63,332 nt of DNA from an uncultured Lachnospiraceae bacterium (GCA_910578475.1 CAJTRK010000020.1:1-63332), one strand, 5' to 3'. Counted from the stretch's first letter, positions 1 to 9,871 are shown. Program-made: numbers and translations. Notes: generated from the letters alone by a model not told the origin.

Positions 1-275
1 TTATCAGAATTAATATTCCTTTTAAATTCTGTAACGGCGCTGACACCACCGTTGATGTATTTTATGACCGTGTTGGCAACCGTTGCCAGACAGACACCGT
101 TTGATTTTGCACACTGTTCGTGTGTCAAAACCTTTCCATGTGCTTCGTCCAGATCAAGTATGATCTGGCATCTGCATCGGATTGTTTTTGAAGTTTTTTT
201 CTTTCGGATTGTGGATTTAAGTTCCTTAAATTCATTTTCTGTGAGGTTGATTATATACTTTTTGGGTCTTGCCAT
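1..275 (-). CDS. IS630-family transposase, N-terminal part (cut by window edge)
   Basis: The frame starts at an ATG complementary to 273-275 and runs off the left edge after about 91 residues. The peptide begins MARPKKYIINLTENEF and contains KTIRCRCQIILDLDEAHGK followed by an SNGVCLATVANTV helix-turn-helix. This is the usual N-terminal DNA-binding region of IS630/Tc1-mariner type transposases. The catalytic DDE part would lie outside the window, so whether the gene is intact cannot be judged. It lies 122 bp beyond the leader-distal end of the CRISPR array. Elements of this family target TA dinucleotides. Confidence 0.75.
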   Translation of the reverse strand, partial: MARPKKYIINLTENEFKELKSTIRKKKTSKTIRCRCQIILDLDEAHGKVLTHEQCAKSNGVCLATVANTVIKYINGGVSAVTEFKRNINSD

Positions 276-397
276 TAGATATCACCGCCGTTTCTTTTAT
301 TATACCTCAAAACGGCAGAAATTACTATGTTAATTTGTATAAATATCAATATGTCAGTACACTAGATGCAAAGTCTATTCAATTATCAATGTGCTTG

Positions 398-3300
398 ATT
401 TACATTCCACCATGTATCTATTTAAACTCCCAAAACAAAGTAACAATCAATGTCCTGTAAAGATTTACATTCCACCATGTATCTATTTAAACTACTGCTG
501 CGCCTGCAACTGCGCCAATCTGTCCATATTTACATTCCACCATGTATCTATTTAAACGCTGTCGGGGATGCGCCGCCCTCCGGCGTAAACGTATTTACAT
601 TCCACCATGTATCTATTTAAACCTGTTTCAACATCTGTGTTTTGTAAGTAATTTGTAATTTACATTCCACCATGTATCTATTTAAACTTCTGCGCCGTCT
701 GACTTGCCGCAAAGGAAAGTTTCATTTACATTCCACCATGTATCTATTTAAACGACAATTTCCCGTTGTACTCTCCTTTTGCTGTTTTATTTACATTCCA
801 CCATGTATCTATTTAAACAATGTAACAGAACAGGTAAAAAACGAAGTCAATAACATTTACATTCCACCATGTATCTATTTAAACTCGCCAGACGAAAATA
901 CGATATATCTGATACAGGGAGATTTACATTCCACCATGTATCTATTTAAACTGGGAACAGGAAGGGAACAGAAATTCTGCTCTTTCTATTTACATTCCAC
1001 CATGTATCTATTTAAACTTCAGTACCCCGGCACTCATGGCAGCATTATGGAATATTTACATTCCACCATGTATCTATTTAAACGGAGAAGGGGCTTATGG
1101 TAATGTTGTGCACACTGACATTTACATTCCACCATGTATCTATTTAAACTGACAATTCAGCCTGTGAGAATCCCTGCATTACAGATTTACATTCCACCAT
1201 GTATCTATTTAAACGGACAGGGCGATTTTACTGTCTAATGCGAACGCCCTTATTTACATTCCACCATGTATCTATTTAAACTCCTAAAATCACATAAAAG
1301 GTAGGGCCTATAAACATATTTACATTCCACCATGTATCTATTTAAACTAAATCTGCTTATGAGGTATCGTCAGTCCTAAATCATTTACATTCCACCATGT
1401 ATCTATTTAAACCCTCTAAAATTCCAAGCGTTATGTATCCTCCGCATTTACATTCCACCATGTATCTATTTAAACCCTTCTCCTATATACTTACCAGCTT
1501 CTTCTGCTTTATTTACATTCCACCATGTATCTATTTAAACTTGAAAGATCAGCTACATAAAGCAGACGGGAAAATAAATTTACATTCCACCATGTATCTA
1601 TTTAAACTTGAAATGGCGGGCGGCTTGCATGAGCCTTTAATATTATTTACATTCCACCATGTATCTATTTAAACGAAAGCTACGACAACATAAAAGTGTT
1701 TACGACTGCGCATTTACATTCCACCATGTATCTATTTAAACATTATATCTACATGAGCGACGAGGAAGTGGGGATTTATTTACATTCCACCATGTATCTA
1801 TTTAAACAGTAAGAGGGGCAGACAGTGAACAAAGTTATACTTAATTTACATTCCACCATGTATCTATTTAAACGGAAGACAAGCTATACAAATTCTATAA
1901 ATGCAGGGAGATTTACATTCCACCATGTATCTATTTAAACCACCTGCGTCAGTTCTGCCAGTTCCTCGATACACATTTACATTCCACCATGTATCTATTT
2001 AAACGGGGATAAGGTCGCCAAGATCAGAGAAGAAAAGCATTTACATTCCACCATGTATCTATTTAAACCAGAGGTACAGGAAAAGACAGCCGAAGACGTT
2101 CTGCATTTACATTCCACCATGTATCTATTTAAACCTTGACTTTTTACCGTACAAGCCGTATAATTATTTTATTTACATTCCACCATGTATCTATTTAAAC
2201 GAGCTAATTCAAAGAATTTGTCCGGTATTTCTTTCAATTTACATTCCACCATGTATCTATTTAAACTTGATCCGGCGGCGCGTCCGTCATACTGCAAAAT
2301 ATATTTACATTCCACCATGTATCTATTTAAACGGCTGGTATTTAGACAAAGACAGCGTGGCAGAAGCAATTTACATTCCACCATGTATCTATTTAAACTC
2401 AACTCGAAGCCTACAAATTTATGCCCCGTATTCATTTACATTCCACCATGTATCTATTTAAACGCGGCGGCTGGGATCGCGGACGGGATCGGGCTTAATT
2501 AATTTACATTCCACCATGTATCTATTTAAACGCAGCAGGCGGCAATCTATAAAGCGACGCTGGCAGCATTTACATTCCACCATGTATCTATTTAAACAGC
2601 TTGCGCCCCTGTATGCGCTTCTTAAAATTGCATTTACATTCCACCATGTATCTATTTAAACGACGAGGAAGCCACTTTCAAGTCGGGGCTTTTCACATTT
2701 ACATTCCACCATGTATCTATTTAAACCCGCGAAGCCGTTCATGGGGACGGGCAGGCAAAGATATTTACATTCCACCATGTATCTATTTAAACGTTTGAAT
2801 TGAACAGGCTTTATAATGCTGATTGCAATTTACATTCCACCATGTATCTATTTAAACGCGCGGCAGCAAGCCCCACCGCCGATATGATCCGCATTTACAT
2901 TCCACCATGTATCTATTTAAACTATCCCGAACGGGGGAAAGCGGGACGTAAAGGAAGATTTACATTCCACCATGTATCTATTTAAACTGCTGAAGCTGCG
3001 GCATTTCTGAAAGAGCCAACAGCATTTACATTCCACCATGTATCTATTTAAACTTTGATCCGGCGGCGCGTCCGTCATACTGCAAAATATATTTACATTC
3101 CACCATGTATCTATTTAAACAAGGCGGGCTGGTATCTGACAAAAAGACAGGATTTAGATTTACATTCCACCATGTATCTATTTAAACTATTTCACGGAAG
3201 CAGACAAACGCCTGCGGGAAGAAAATTTACATTCCACCATGTATCTATTTAAACTGTACCTCTGTCATATTGCACCGCCTTTTTATGAATTTACATTCCA

Positions 3301-3648
3301 CCATGTATCTATTTAAACTTTCTTCCGATATGATTTTTTCATATAAATTTTTGTATTTACATTCCACCATGTATCTATTTAAACTTATACCTTCTTGCCA
3401 CTTTCTTCGCCCCTTTCTTAATTTACATTCCACCATGTATCTATTTAAACGTTGTCTCTCTCCATGATTATTGCTAAATCGTCCCCATTTACATTCCACC
3501 ATGTATCTATTTAAACAGGGGTGGACAGGGAAAGTGAATGTTATATAAATCATTTACATTCCACCATGTATCTATTTAAACAATCCGGCTTCCGAGCCGC
3601 GCAGACCGCAGAAACGAAATTTACATTCCACCATGTATCTATTTAAAC
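398..3648 (-). CRISPR. CRISPR array, 50 repeats and 49 spacers, type I-B
   Basis: Fifty copies of one 30-bp repeat were located by eye, the first at 398-427 and the last at 3619-3648. All copies appear identical. Spacers are 33-38 bp long, mostly 35-37. On the minus strand the repeat starts GTTTAAATAGATACATGG and ends GGAATGTAAAT, which resembles Clostridium type I-B repeats. TACAT and ATGTA can form a 5-bp stem around a GGTGGA loop, leaving an 8-nt 5' handle ATGTAAAT after Cas6 cleavage. The orientation, and the AT-rich leader between the array and cas2, indicate leftward transcription, so the newest spacers are at the right end. Spacers at 2267-2302 and 3054-3090 are the same sequence apart from one extra base. 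The left-end repeat is not degenerate. Confidence 0.98.
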
Positions 3649-3869
3649 CCGTGCTTTCTCACCACTCTCCACTCAACCTGCAATACCCCATAAATTGTCG
3701 ACCTATCCCCTCCTGCCCTCTTAAAGCATCTTTTTCACATTCTTCTTTTATAATAATACCATTTAACCCGCTTTAATCCAAGTAAAACACTTTCTTGTCA
3801 ACCTGCCGCAGTTTTTCCACTATCTATGGTTGACAAATTCTGTAATCTTCTTTTCAGGAATTAATTTCT
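3649..3869 (-). promoter_or_regulatory. CRISPR leader with array promoter
   Basis: This gene-free AT-rich stretch lies between the cas2 stop and the first repeat of the array. On the minus strand it offers TTGGAT (3776-3781), a 17-bp spacer and TATTAT (3753-3758) as a plausible promoter about 105 bp before the array. A perfect 9-bp inverted repeat, TTGTCAACC at 3795-3803 and GGTTGACAA at 3828-3836 with 24 bp between, lies upstream of that promoter. It could be a protein-binding site for adaptation or regulation. It lacks the T-run of a terminator. Roles are inferred from position. Confidence 0.7.
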
Positions 3870-4148
3870 CTATAAGAAGAAACTTGTCTTATCCTCTTCC
3901 TTTCCCCAAAATTCTTTATTTAGCCATTTTTCCTGACGGCTTTGAAAAATAATGACCGAGTCTTCCTGTTTATCAATGTATGGTTTCAGTTCCTGCCGTA
4001 ACTTCGTTAATTGGACTTTCGTAAGTTCCCCTTCAAAGACTGAATTTTGAATATGAGATAAATATTTTTTGCAGATTTTAAAAACATGTGACCAACGCTT
4101 CTGCCCATTATTGTTTTGACTGATATCATACACGAGCACAACATACAT
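3870..4148 (-). CDS. cas2: CRISPR-associated endonuclease Cas2
   Basis: The protein has 92 residues, a normal length for Cas2. It opens MYVVLVYDIS, the first beta strand of the ferredoxin-like fold with the conserved aspartate of the VVYDIS motif. It continues with NGQKRWSHVFKICKKYL and SVFEGELT, both typical of the family. With Cas1 it forms the complex that integrates new spacers at the leader end. It is the last gene of the cas operon and lies 221 bp from the array. It is separated from cas1 by an inserted MITE-like element, which is unusual because cas4, cas1 and cas2 are normally tightly packed. Confidence 0.95.
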   Translation of the reverse strand: MYVVLVYDISQNNNGQKRWSHVFKICKKYLSHIQNSVFEGELTKVQLTKLRQELKPYIDKQEDSVIIFQSRQEKWLNKEFWGKEEDKTSFFL

Positions 4149-4181
4149 ATGTAATTATTTTCCTTTCAAACTATAAAAACG

Positions 4182-4391
4182 TAAGTAATTGCGAAACACT
4201 GTTTTCGAAGGCTCCCGTTGTACAAAACAGACAAACACCGCAGGGCACGCTTTCGCTGCACTGTCGCTCGCAACGGTGCATAAGACGCCAAAATACGGCG
4301 TCTAAACACCGGCGGCTCCCAAGCACCCTGCTTGCGATTTGTCTATTTCGCACAACTATTATTTTGGAATCGTATGTTTTGCAATTACCTA
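4182..4391. mobile_element. MITE-like element with 17-bp inverted ends between cas1 and cas2
   Basis: A block of about 210 bp is bounded by TAAGTAATTGCGAAACA (4182-4198) and the inverse of TAGGTAATTGCAAAACA (4375-4391). These match at 15 of 17 positions. The 10-bp sequence TATAAAAACG lies directly outside both ends (4172-4181 and 4392-4401), as a target-site duplication would. The interior is more GC-rich than its flanks and holds small hairpins such as AGACGCC/GGCGTCT. It encodes no convincing protein. Removing it with one duplicate leaves a gap of roughly 60 bp between cas1 and cas2. The family was not identified. Confidence 0.7.
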
Positions 4392-4426
4392 TATAAAAAC
4401 GTTTATGGCATTTAAAACTTCACTCT

Positions 4427-5419
4427 TTACCACCATATTTTAAAGCCTTCATACTCTTTTTCGCCTATCAGGTGCTTAATCAGCTTATACACCTCAAGCC
4501 GCATCAAATATTGATAGCTTACCTGTTTTCCAAGCTCTTTATGGTTAATTGTTTTCTTTAATCGTTCTTCCAGTTCCCGCACAATTATGCCGGAAGATTC
4601 CTTTGTAAGATGTAAAAAGTTTAAATTTTTCGTAAAACTTTCTTCGGTAATCTGTTTTCGGTTCAACAGGGTAAAAATCAACCTGTCTCCAATAAGCGGC
4701 TTAAAAACTTCAGCAAGGTCAAGGCACAGAGAATATCTTCGAACTCCCGGCTCATGCAGGTAACTGATTGTAGGATTTAGCTGTGTATGATAGACCTCAC
4801 TCAGTATTTTTGCATAAATTAAGGAATTTACAAAAGATATCAGCGAATTTATCATATTGTCAGGCGGATGCATCACACGTTTTTCAAAACGAATTTCCTG
4901 GTCTACAATGATATTCCAGGCCGCATAATAATTTTTTCTGATATTTCCTTCTATACCCATCAATTCTTCTATCCTTTGGGTAGACGGGATTTTCTTTCTC
5001 AGGTCGTTTATTTCCGTCATATAAGTGGAAACATCTTTGCCACGGCCATTATAATAGCGCAGATTCCGATAAATATTATCGGCTGCCGCTTCGATAAATT
5101 TCCGGGCAATTATCATTCTTTTATCATAATCCGCATAATGCTCTGCCTGTTTCACAAGCAGTTGGCCGGCAAGCAGCTTTTCTTTGGGATAAAAACTTCC
5201 GGTATAAAAATGATAATAATTAAAAAAATGAACAGGTATTCCATACTGTGAGATGTAGTGAATAAACGCTGTATTAAAGGTCATTTCAGACATTACATAA
5301 ATATCATCAATGCGTTCTATCGGAATATCCCGCTTTTCACCTTCCGAAGATATGAATTGAAGTGTATTATCTTTTCTTTTCATATTTCCATTGTTATAAA
5401 CATAAAAACTCTGTCCCAT
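4427..5419 (-). CDS. cas1: CRISPR-associated endonuclease Cas1 (type I-B)
   Basis: Metal-dependent integrase of the adaptation complex, about 330 residues from MGQSFYVYNNG. That start is preferred because GGAGG lies 5 bp ahead of it. An in-frame Met nine codons upstream lacks such a site. An N-terminal beta-rich part (IERIDDIYVMSEMTFNTAFIHY, GIPVHFF) is followed by the helical catalytic part with GIEGNIRKNYYAAW (the family glutamate) and LHEPGVRRYSLCLDLAEVFKPLIGDR (histidine and aspartate ligands). These are the expected active-site blocks. The gene lies between cas4 and the MITE-like insertion ahead of cas2. Confidence 0.96.
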   Translation of the reverse strand: MGQSFYVYNNGNMKRKDNTLQFISSEGEKRDIPIERIDDIYVMSEMTFNTAFIHYISQYGIPVHFFNYYHFYTGSFYPKEKLLAGQLLVKQAEHYADYDKRMIIARKFIEAAADNIYRNLRYYNGRGKDVSTYMTEINDLRKKIPSTQRIEELMGIEGNIRKNYYAAWNIIVDQEIRFEKRVMHPPDNMINSLISFVNSLIYAKILSEVYHTQLNPTISYLHEPGVRRYSLCLDLAEVFKPLIGDRLIFTLLNRKQITEESFTKNLNFLHLTKESSGIIVRELEERLKKTINHKELGKQVSYQYLMRLEVYKLIKHLIGEKEYEGFKIWW

Positions 5420-5489
5420 ATTTTCCTCCATATCAGGGCTTTTCATGTTGAGGAATCATTATCGTAATAAAGAATATCAATATCTTCAA

Positions 5490-5984
5490 TCAGATAAAGC
5501 ATAAGTCGTGATATGCACATTTTGCGCAAATTTTTTTCGAATATAACTGCGGCGGATATGGCTGCTTCTTGACTGTAACGATGTCCTGGATAACTTCATC
5601 CAGTCGTTTTTCGTCCTCTTCCATCAGCTCCACAACGAGATTTTTCTTTAACAAAGGATAGTCGATTTTTGCCTTTAGCCCGGTCACACCACGTTGTTTC
5701 AAATAATACAGATAGTATTTAACCTGCCAGACGCCCGCTTCTTCTATCGCACGGCTTTTTTTAATTTCATGCAGTTCTTTTCGCTCTTTGATAAAATCAA
5801 TATTTATCACATTATCGATATTGATATGCTTTTCATCTCTCTGATAACTGTTTTCATCCAGCAGTTTGCCAAGCATTACATTCTCATTTTCATTTTCCAT
5901 ATTGATTTCATGAATAAAATACCACAATTTCCTTTTACAGATAAAGTAGTAGTAAACCATCACTCCCGTAATTCTCTCTTCCAT
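5490..5984 (-). CDS. cas4: CRISPR-associated exonuclease Cas4
   Basis: A 164-residue RecB-like nuclease that trims prespacers and helps select PAM and orientation with Cas1-Cas2. One cysteine sits early (YFICKRKLW) and three sit near the C-terminus (CAKCAYHDLC), together the four ligands of the family's Fe-S cluster. The core shows GKLLDENSY, DFI and EIKKSRAIEEAGVWQVKYYLYYL, corresponding to the PD-(D/E)XK nuclease motifs and the QhxxY helix. GAAAGG precedes the ATG. The gene lies between cas3 and cas1, about 70 bp from the cas1 start. Confidence 0.94.
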   Translation of the reverse strand: MEERITGVMVYYYFICKRKLWYFIHEINMENENENVMLGKLLDENSYQRDEKHINIDNVINIDFIKERKELHEIKKSRAIEEAGVWQVKYYLYYLKQRGVTGLKAKIDYPLLKKNLVVELMEEDEKRLDEVIQDIVTVKKQPYPPQLYSKKICAKCAYHDLCFI

Positions 5985-6025
5985 ATCAATCCTTTCATCA
6001 GAATTACCCTGATAAGCCGCTCCTT

Positions 6026-8227
6026 TTACAGGAAAATATCTTCATCCTCCACTTTATTCAGACACAATCCGAGGCCCGTTTCGCCGTCAAACTCATATGC
6101 CAGTCTTGTACGGTGAATGTCGAACAGTTCAATCGTATTTTTATCAATACTTCCCGGCATTCCGTATCGGGGATTTAGGCTCAGTGTCATATCCGCAAGT
6201 CTGGCCTTCTTGAAGTTCCGAATCCCTCTGTCGGCATGGGGTGCGCGGAATAACGCCTGAATTTCTTCAATTTCTTCAAGATTCTCAAGATAAACTTTCT
6301 CTGGCATGACTGTAATGCTCTGAATCCCGCGGAAATCTTTCTGTGCTTCTTTCATATCATATTCGGCCGGTCCTAAATCGCAAAGGTGTTCCAGATTCTC
6401 TTCTATCCGCTTAAAGTATTTTGTTCTTTTAATCCGCTCCACATCGTATACGGCATTGATATATGCTGTTTTGTCGGCTTCGGAGAACAATTCTCCGTCT
6501 TTTTCCTGCAGCAGCTTTCCTGAGCGGTCGTAAATATCTCTGTCATAGACGGTTCCCCGTCCGGATGCGTTATCATATATAATAATATTGGGCGTGGAGA
6601 TATCTTTTTTCCCTGCCCGATTGCATCTCCCCATTCTTTGGAGCAGGCTGTCCGCTGTACACATTTCCGTATATAAAATATCAAAATCAATATCCAGGCT
6701 CGCTTCTACAATCTGCGTCGTTACCCAGACTCCGGTTTCTGTATCATCTGCTGAAAAAGCCATGATTTTTCTTTCCAAAATCTCCCTGTGTTCTCTGATA
6801 AAACGTGAATGCAAAAGTCCCGGTTCCACGCCTTCTTCCTTTAATTTCTCATATATACACTGTGCCCTTGAAACGGTATTGCAGATAATAAGAATCTTTT
6901 TATCTTTTGCCTTTTCCGCTATTTCTTCGATACGGAAATCATCTCTGATGATTTTCAGTCTGTGTCTGACTATTTCTTCTTCTACTGAAAAATCATGCCA
7001 GACGAAATCTCTGTCTGTCATCAGTCCGTACTTTTTCATAAAATACTGCAATACCGGCGGAAATGTCGCCGTGATTATCGCAAACTTTCCACCCATGCGT
7101 CTGATTTCCGAAAGTCCGAATATCAGTGCCGCAACCACTCTCGGCTCGTATGACTGAATTTCATCGATAACGATTTTGGAATACTTTAATGTCGCCGCAA
7201 AAATTTCCGTGCCCAATGCTTTATAGACAAAGCGGAACAGCTGGTCTACCGTACAGACGGTCAGCGGGCAGGAAAATCTCTTTGCCTTTTCATAATTTCG
7301 ATACCCGTCTTCCAGGTCTTCCGCTTCTTTCAGATAGCCGTTCAAACTGTCGGAATGCAGAAGCGCCACATCTTCATATTGATAGGTGTCGCGGATTCTT
7401 TTATATATCGCATTGGAAGATACTTTTAACGGAAGCGTGTAAAAGCCTTTTTCTCCATGAAGCCACAGAAGCGCCGCCTCTGTCTTGCCGGAGCCTGTCG
7501 GCGCGACCATGATTACATTGTTATCCCTGTTTTCTATCATGAATTTCTGTGCCGGCCGGAACTTTGCTCCCAGTTTTGCTTCTATATTCCTGTACAGCCT
7601 TTTTTCTTCAAAATCGGGAGCTGTTTCCGCTTCGTCATCTCCGGCGCTGACCGTCCAGTCAAACTTATTCAGCATCCCTTTAACGAGCATGTATTCGCAC
7701 CATACATCTTCCTTCGGGCGCACATAAGCATTTTTCTCCTGGTCCGAAAACAGCAGAAATTTTCGATTACCTGTAAAAATATTTAGTTTGTCATTCTGCA
7801 GATATTCGCGCACATGGTTTACATAAAACTTCTCGCAATATGTTTCCAACGATTCTCCGTCATAAACGTCCGGACGTGTATGGTGGTAATAAACTGCCGT
7901 AAGCAGCACACTGAAATCTTCCTGTGTACACTGTGGATTATCTCGTAAAAAATCTTCTTTCGACAAAAGGAGCGCGCTCAGAAAGCCGTGGGGAATCTGC
8001 TCCTGTTTTGTTTTTTCCAGCGCGGGATTTACCCGGGTCTGAAAAATATAATTGGCTTTTCCAATGTCGTGCAGGCGGCAGGCATATCGTATCAGTTTCT
8101 TTTCCTTTTCGCTGAAATAGCTGCCGTACTGTTCAAAAAATTTTTCTGCGCACCGTACAGTCTCTTCGAGATGATCCCGCAGCGTTTTATGTTCCGTCCT
8201 CATCGGAGATTTTGCATAATATTCCAT
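6026..8227 (-). CDS. cas3: CRISPR-associated helicase-nuclease Cas3
   Basis: A 733-residue HD nuclease fused to a superfamily 2 helicase. It degrades DNA opened by Cascade. HD motif RLHDIGK is at residues 51-57, with a second metal-site HHTRP near 115. Walker A PTGSGKT is near 243-249 and the DEAD-like box DEIQSY near 355. ITATFPP, TQIVEASLDIDFD and QRMGRCNRAG are helicase motifs III, V and VI. AAAGGAG lies just before MEYYAKSP, so that start is chosen over an in-frame Met 20 codons upstream. All catalytic motifs are present, so interference should be functional. Confidence 0.95.
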   Translation of the reverse strand: MEYYAKSPMRTEHKTLRDHLEETVRCAEKFFEQYGSYFSEKEKKLIRYACRLHDIGKANYIFQTRVNPALEKTKQEQIPHGFLSALLLSKEDFLRDNPQCTQEDFSVLLTAVYYHHTRPDVYDGESLETYCEKFYVNHVREYLQNDKLNIFTGNRKFLLFSDQEKNAYVRPKEDVWCEYMLVKGMLNKFDWTVSAGDDEAETAPDFEEKRLYRNIEAKLGAKFRPAQKFMIENRDNNVIMVAPTGSGKTEAALLWLHGEKGFYTLPLKVSSNAIYKRIRDTYQYEDVALLHSDSLNGYLKEAEDLEDGYRNYEKAKRFSCPLTVCTVDQLFRFVYKALGTEIFAATLKYSKIVIDEIQSYEPRVVAALIFGLSEIRRMGGKFAIITATFPPVLQYFMKKYGLMTDRDFVWHDFSVEEEIVRHRLKIIRDDFRIEEIAEKAKDKKILIICNTVSRAQCIYEKLKEEGVEPGLLHSRFIREHREILERKIMAFSADDTETGVWVTTQIVEASLDIDFDILYTEMCTADSLLQRMGRCNRAGKKDISTPNIIIYDNASGRGTVYDRDIYDRSGKLLQEKDGELFSEADKTAYINAVYDVERIKRTKYFKRIEENLEHLCDLGPAEYDMKEAQKDFRGIQSITVMPEKVYLENLEEIEEIQALFRAPHADRGIRNFKKARLADMTLSLNPRYGMPGSIDKNTIELFDIHRTRLAYEFDGETGLGLCLNKVEDEDIFL

Positions 8228-8292
8228 ATATCCGCTCCTTTTATCAATGCCTTTTACCGCCCCTGTCCGTATCTTCCATATATCCAAAAATC

Positions 8293-9003
8293 TTATACCA
8301 AAGCTGCGATATCATCATAGTTATCCACGAACACGTTATCAACCGTTTCTCCATATGGAAAATAATATGCCCGCACTTTTCCGCCTTCCGCCTTCCAGCG
8401 GCGCAGTCCCTGTTTCGTAATTTCATATTCTTTGGTCAACGTGTAGGCGGTCATGCTTCTGTTCCCGATATCAACGGAATCCACCGGAATGTAAATATCA
8501 TTGCGGGCTGTTTTTCCATTCTGTTTCCTCAATTCCACGATTTCCACTTTTCTGATATCGAGTATATCTTCATGCCGGCCAAGCGCAAGATAGACCGGCG
8601 GATTTTGCAGAGAACGAAATACCGTTTCAAAATCCTCTTCCGATGGTACAATATGCAGTATCATTTCATTACAACAAATCAGTTCCACATGCGCAATGCC
8701 TTTAAAAGCTCCGTAATTCATGTTTTCTTCCCGGATGCAGACCTGATGTCTTCCGCTTTCGTATTTTGTATTCGGGGAAAAAGAATATCTCGTATACAAT
8801 TCGGATACAGAACCGGCGTTTTTCCCCTGAATGCTTATTTTCATCGGATGGAAATCGCCTTTTTTATAACCGCATGCTGTATGAATCATGCCGAGCACCG
8901 TTGAATAGGGCGGTAAAGGGTACGATTCTTTGATGATAAAACTGCTCGGTTTACGATAGTTGACCAAATTTTGGAAGCACTCGACTCTAATTGCTTTCTC
9001 CAT
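8293..9003 (-). CDS. cas5: CRISPR Cascade subunit Cas5 (Cas5t type)
   Basis: A 236-residue RAMP protein expected to hold the 5' handle of the crRNA at the foot of Cascade. The N-terminus, FQNLVNYRKPSSFIIKESYPLPPYSTVLGMIHTACGY, is the signature Cas5 strand-helix with the PLPPYSTVLGMIH block. The gene overlaps the end of cas7 by 17 bp, implying translational coupling. Naming as Cas5t rests on the neighbouring cst1/cst2-type genes. The function is from family knowledge. Confidence 0.93.
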   Translation of the reverse strand: MEKAIRVECFQNLVNYRKPSSFIIKESYPLPPYSTVLGMIHTACGYKKGDFHPMKISIQGKNAGSVSELYTRYSFSPNTKYESGRHQVCIREENMNYGAFKGIAHVELICCNEMILHIVPSEEDFETVFRSLQNPPVYLALGRHEDILDIRKVEIVELRKQNGKTARNDIYIPVDSVDIGNRSMTAYTLTKEYEITKQGLRRWKAEGGKVRAYYFPYGETVDNVFVDNYDDIAALV

Positions 9004-9871
9004 AATAATTTTCCACTTCTTTCTTTAGCTGACCGAATGTTTCCGCAACGGAACCGGCCTTTAAAGTCTGTTTCAACTCGGTATCATTGGCAAAAATGCC
9101 GCTTGTCAGTCCAACATGGGTATGTTCTTTTACATCGCCGCTGCTTTCCAGAATCTCTGTCAGCGTATTCACGCGTATCGCTCCTTTTTCCAGAACGATT
9201 CGATTCTCAAAGAAGGGATTTTTTCTTTCATACCGACCGCCTATGATAAACACCGGTGTCATATTTTCACGTCTTCCTTTAATATCCCTGTATAAGAACT
9301 GAACGGTATCCAGAAAAATCTTCATCCGCTTTGCCCGTTCCTCCTCCGGTATGGAAATCTCTCCGTCAATGCCGATTCTGTCGAGGTCCGCCGTTATAGT
9401 ATAAGTATAAAATGCGCGGTGTATTTCACTTTGCGCAATGCCGTTTTCAAGATTCTGTCTCCTGGCCAGTCCCATATTGGTCAGAAATTCCAGGTCGCTC
9501 TGATAGGGTTCCAGCGCAATGGCATTGCTGAGTCTTACGACCGCGCTTCGCGTTGAAGCACCCCCTTTATCGCTTTTTCCCTCTTCTTTGGAACTCGTTT
9601 TCATATAACCGAACAGGTCAATTTCCGGATACTCCCGAATCGTCGCCGACGGCGCGAACTGCACAACGCCGCTTTTGCCGTCCACCGGCGTGTTATCCCA
9701 TCCCGCCTGCTGCATGATATTATAGCGTATCGCCTGTCTGGAAATGTAGGTATACTGTTCATAATTACCCCTTGACATTTTCTTCAGCGTGGAAATATTG
9801 CCGACGCCTTCGCCGTAATTTGCGCTTTCCGCCAGAAAAACCATTGTTGCCGTTAATCCATGTCTATTCAT
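8987..9871 (-). CDS. cas7: CRISPR Cascade backbone subunit Cas7 (Cst2/DevR family)
   Basis: A 294-residue RAMP protein, copies of which coat the spacer part of the crRNA. It has the family N-terminus LTATMVFLAESANYGEGVGN, then the block LKKMSRGNYEQYTYISRQAIRY, and SEIHRAFYTYTITADLDRIG in the central fold. This is the DevR/Cst2 group of type I-B (Tneap) systems. It overlaps cas8 by 8 bp and cas5 by 17 bp, so the effector genes are coupled. No defect is visible. Confidence 0.94.
   Translation of the reverse strand: MNRHGLTATMVFLAESANYGEGVGNISTLKKMSRGNYEQYTYISRQAIRYNIMQQAGWDNTPVDGKSGVVQFAPSATIREYPEIDLFGYMKTSSKEEGKSDKGGASTRSAVVRLSNAIALEPYQSDLEFLTNMGLARRQNLENGIAQSEIHRAFYTYTITADLDRIGIDGEISIPEEERAKRMKIFLDTVQFLYRDIKGRRENMTPVFIIGGRYERKNPFFENRIVLEKGAIRVNTLTEILESSGDVKEHTHVGLTSGIFANDTELKQTLKAGSVAETFGQLKKEVENYYGESN

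Noticed and set aside
398..3648. Many short open frames in the CRISPR array with repeated LHSTMYLFK, IYIPPCIYLN or CLNRYMVECK peptides
   Set aside because: They are translations of the repeat unit in different frames and carry no ribosome binding sites.
4171..4353. 60-residue minus-strand frame between cas1 and cas2
   Set aside because: It lies in the MITE-like element, has no convincing ribosome binding site and no family features.
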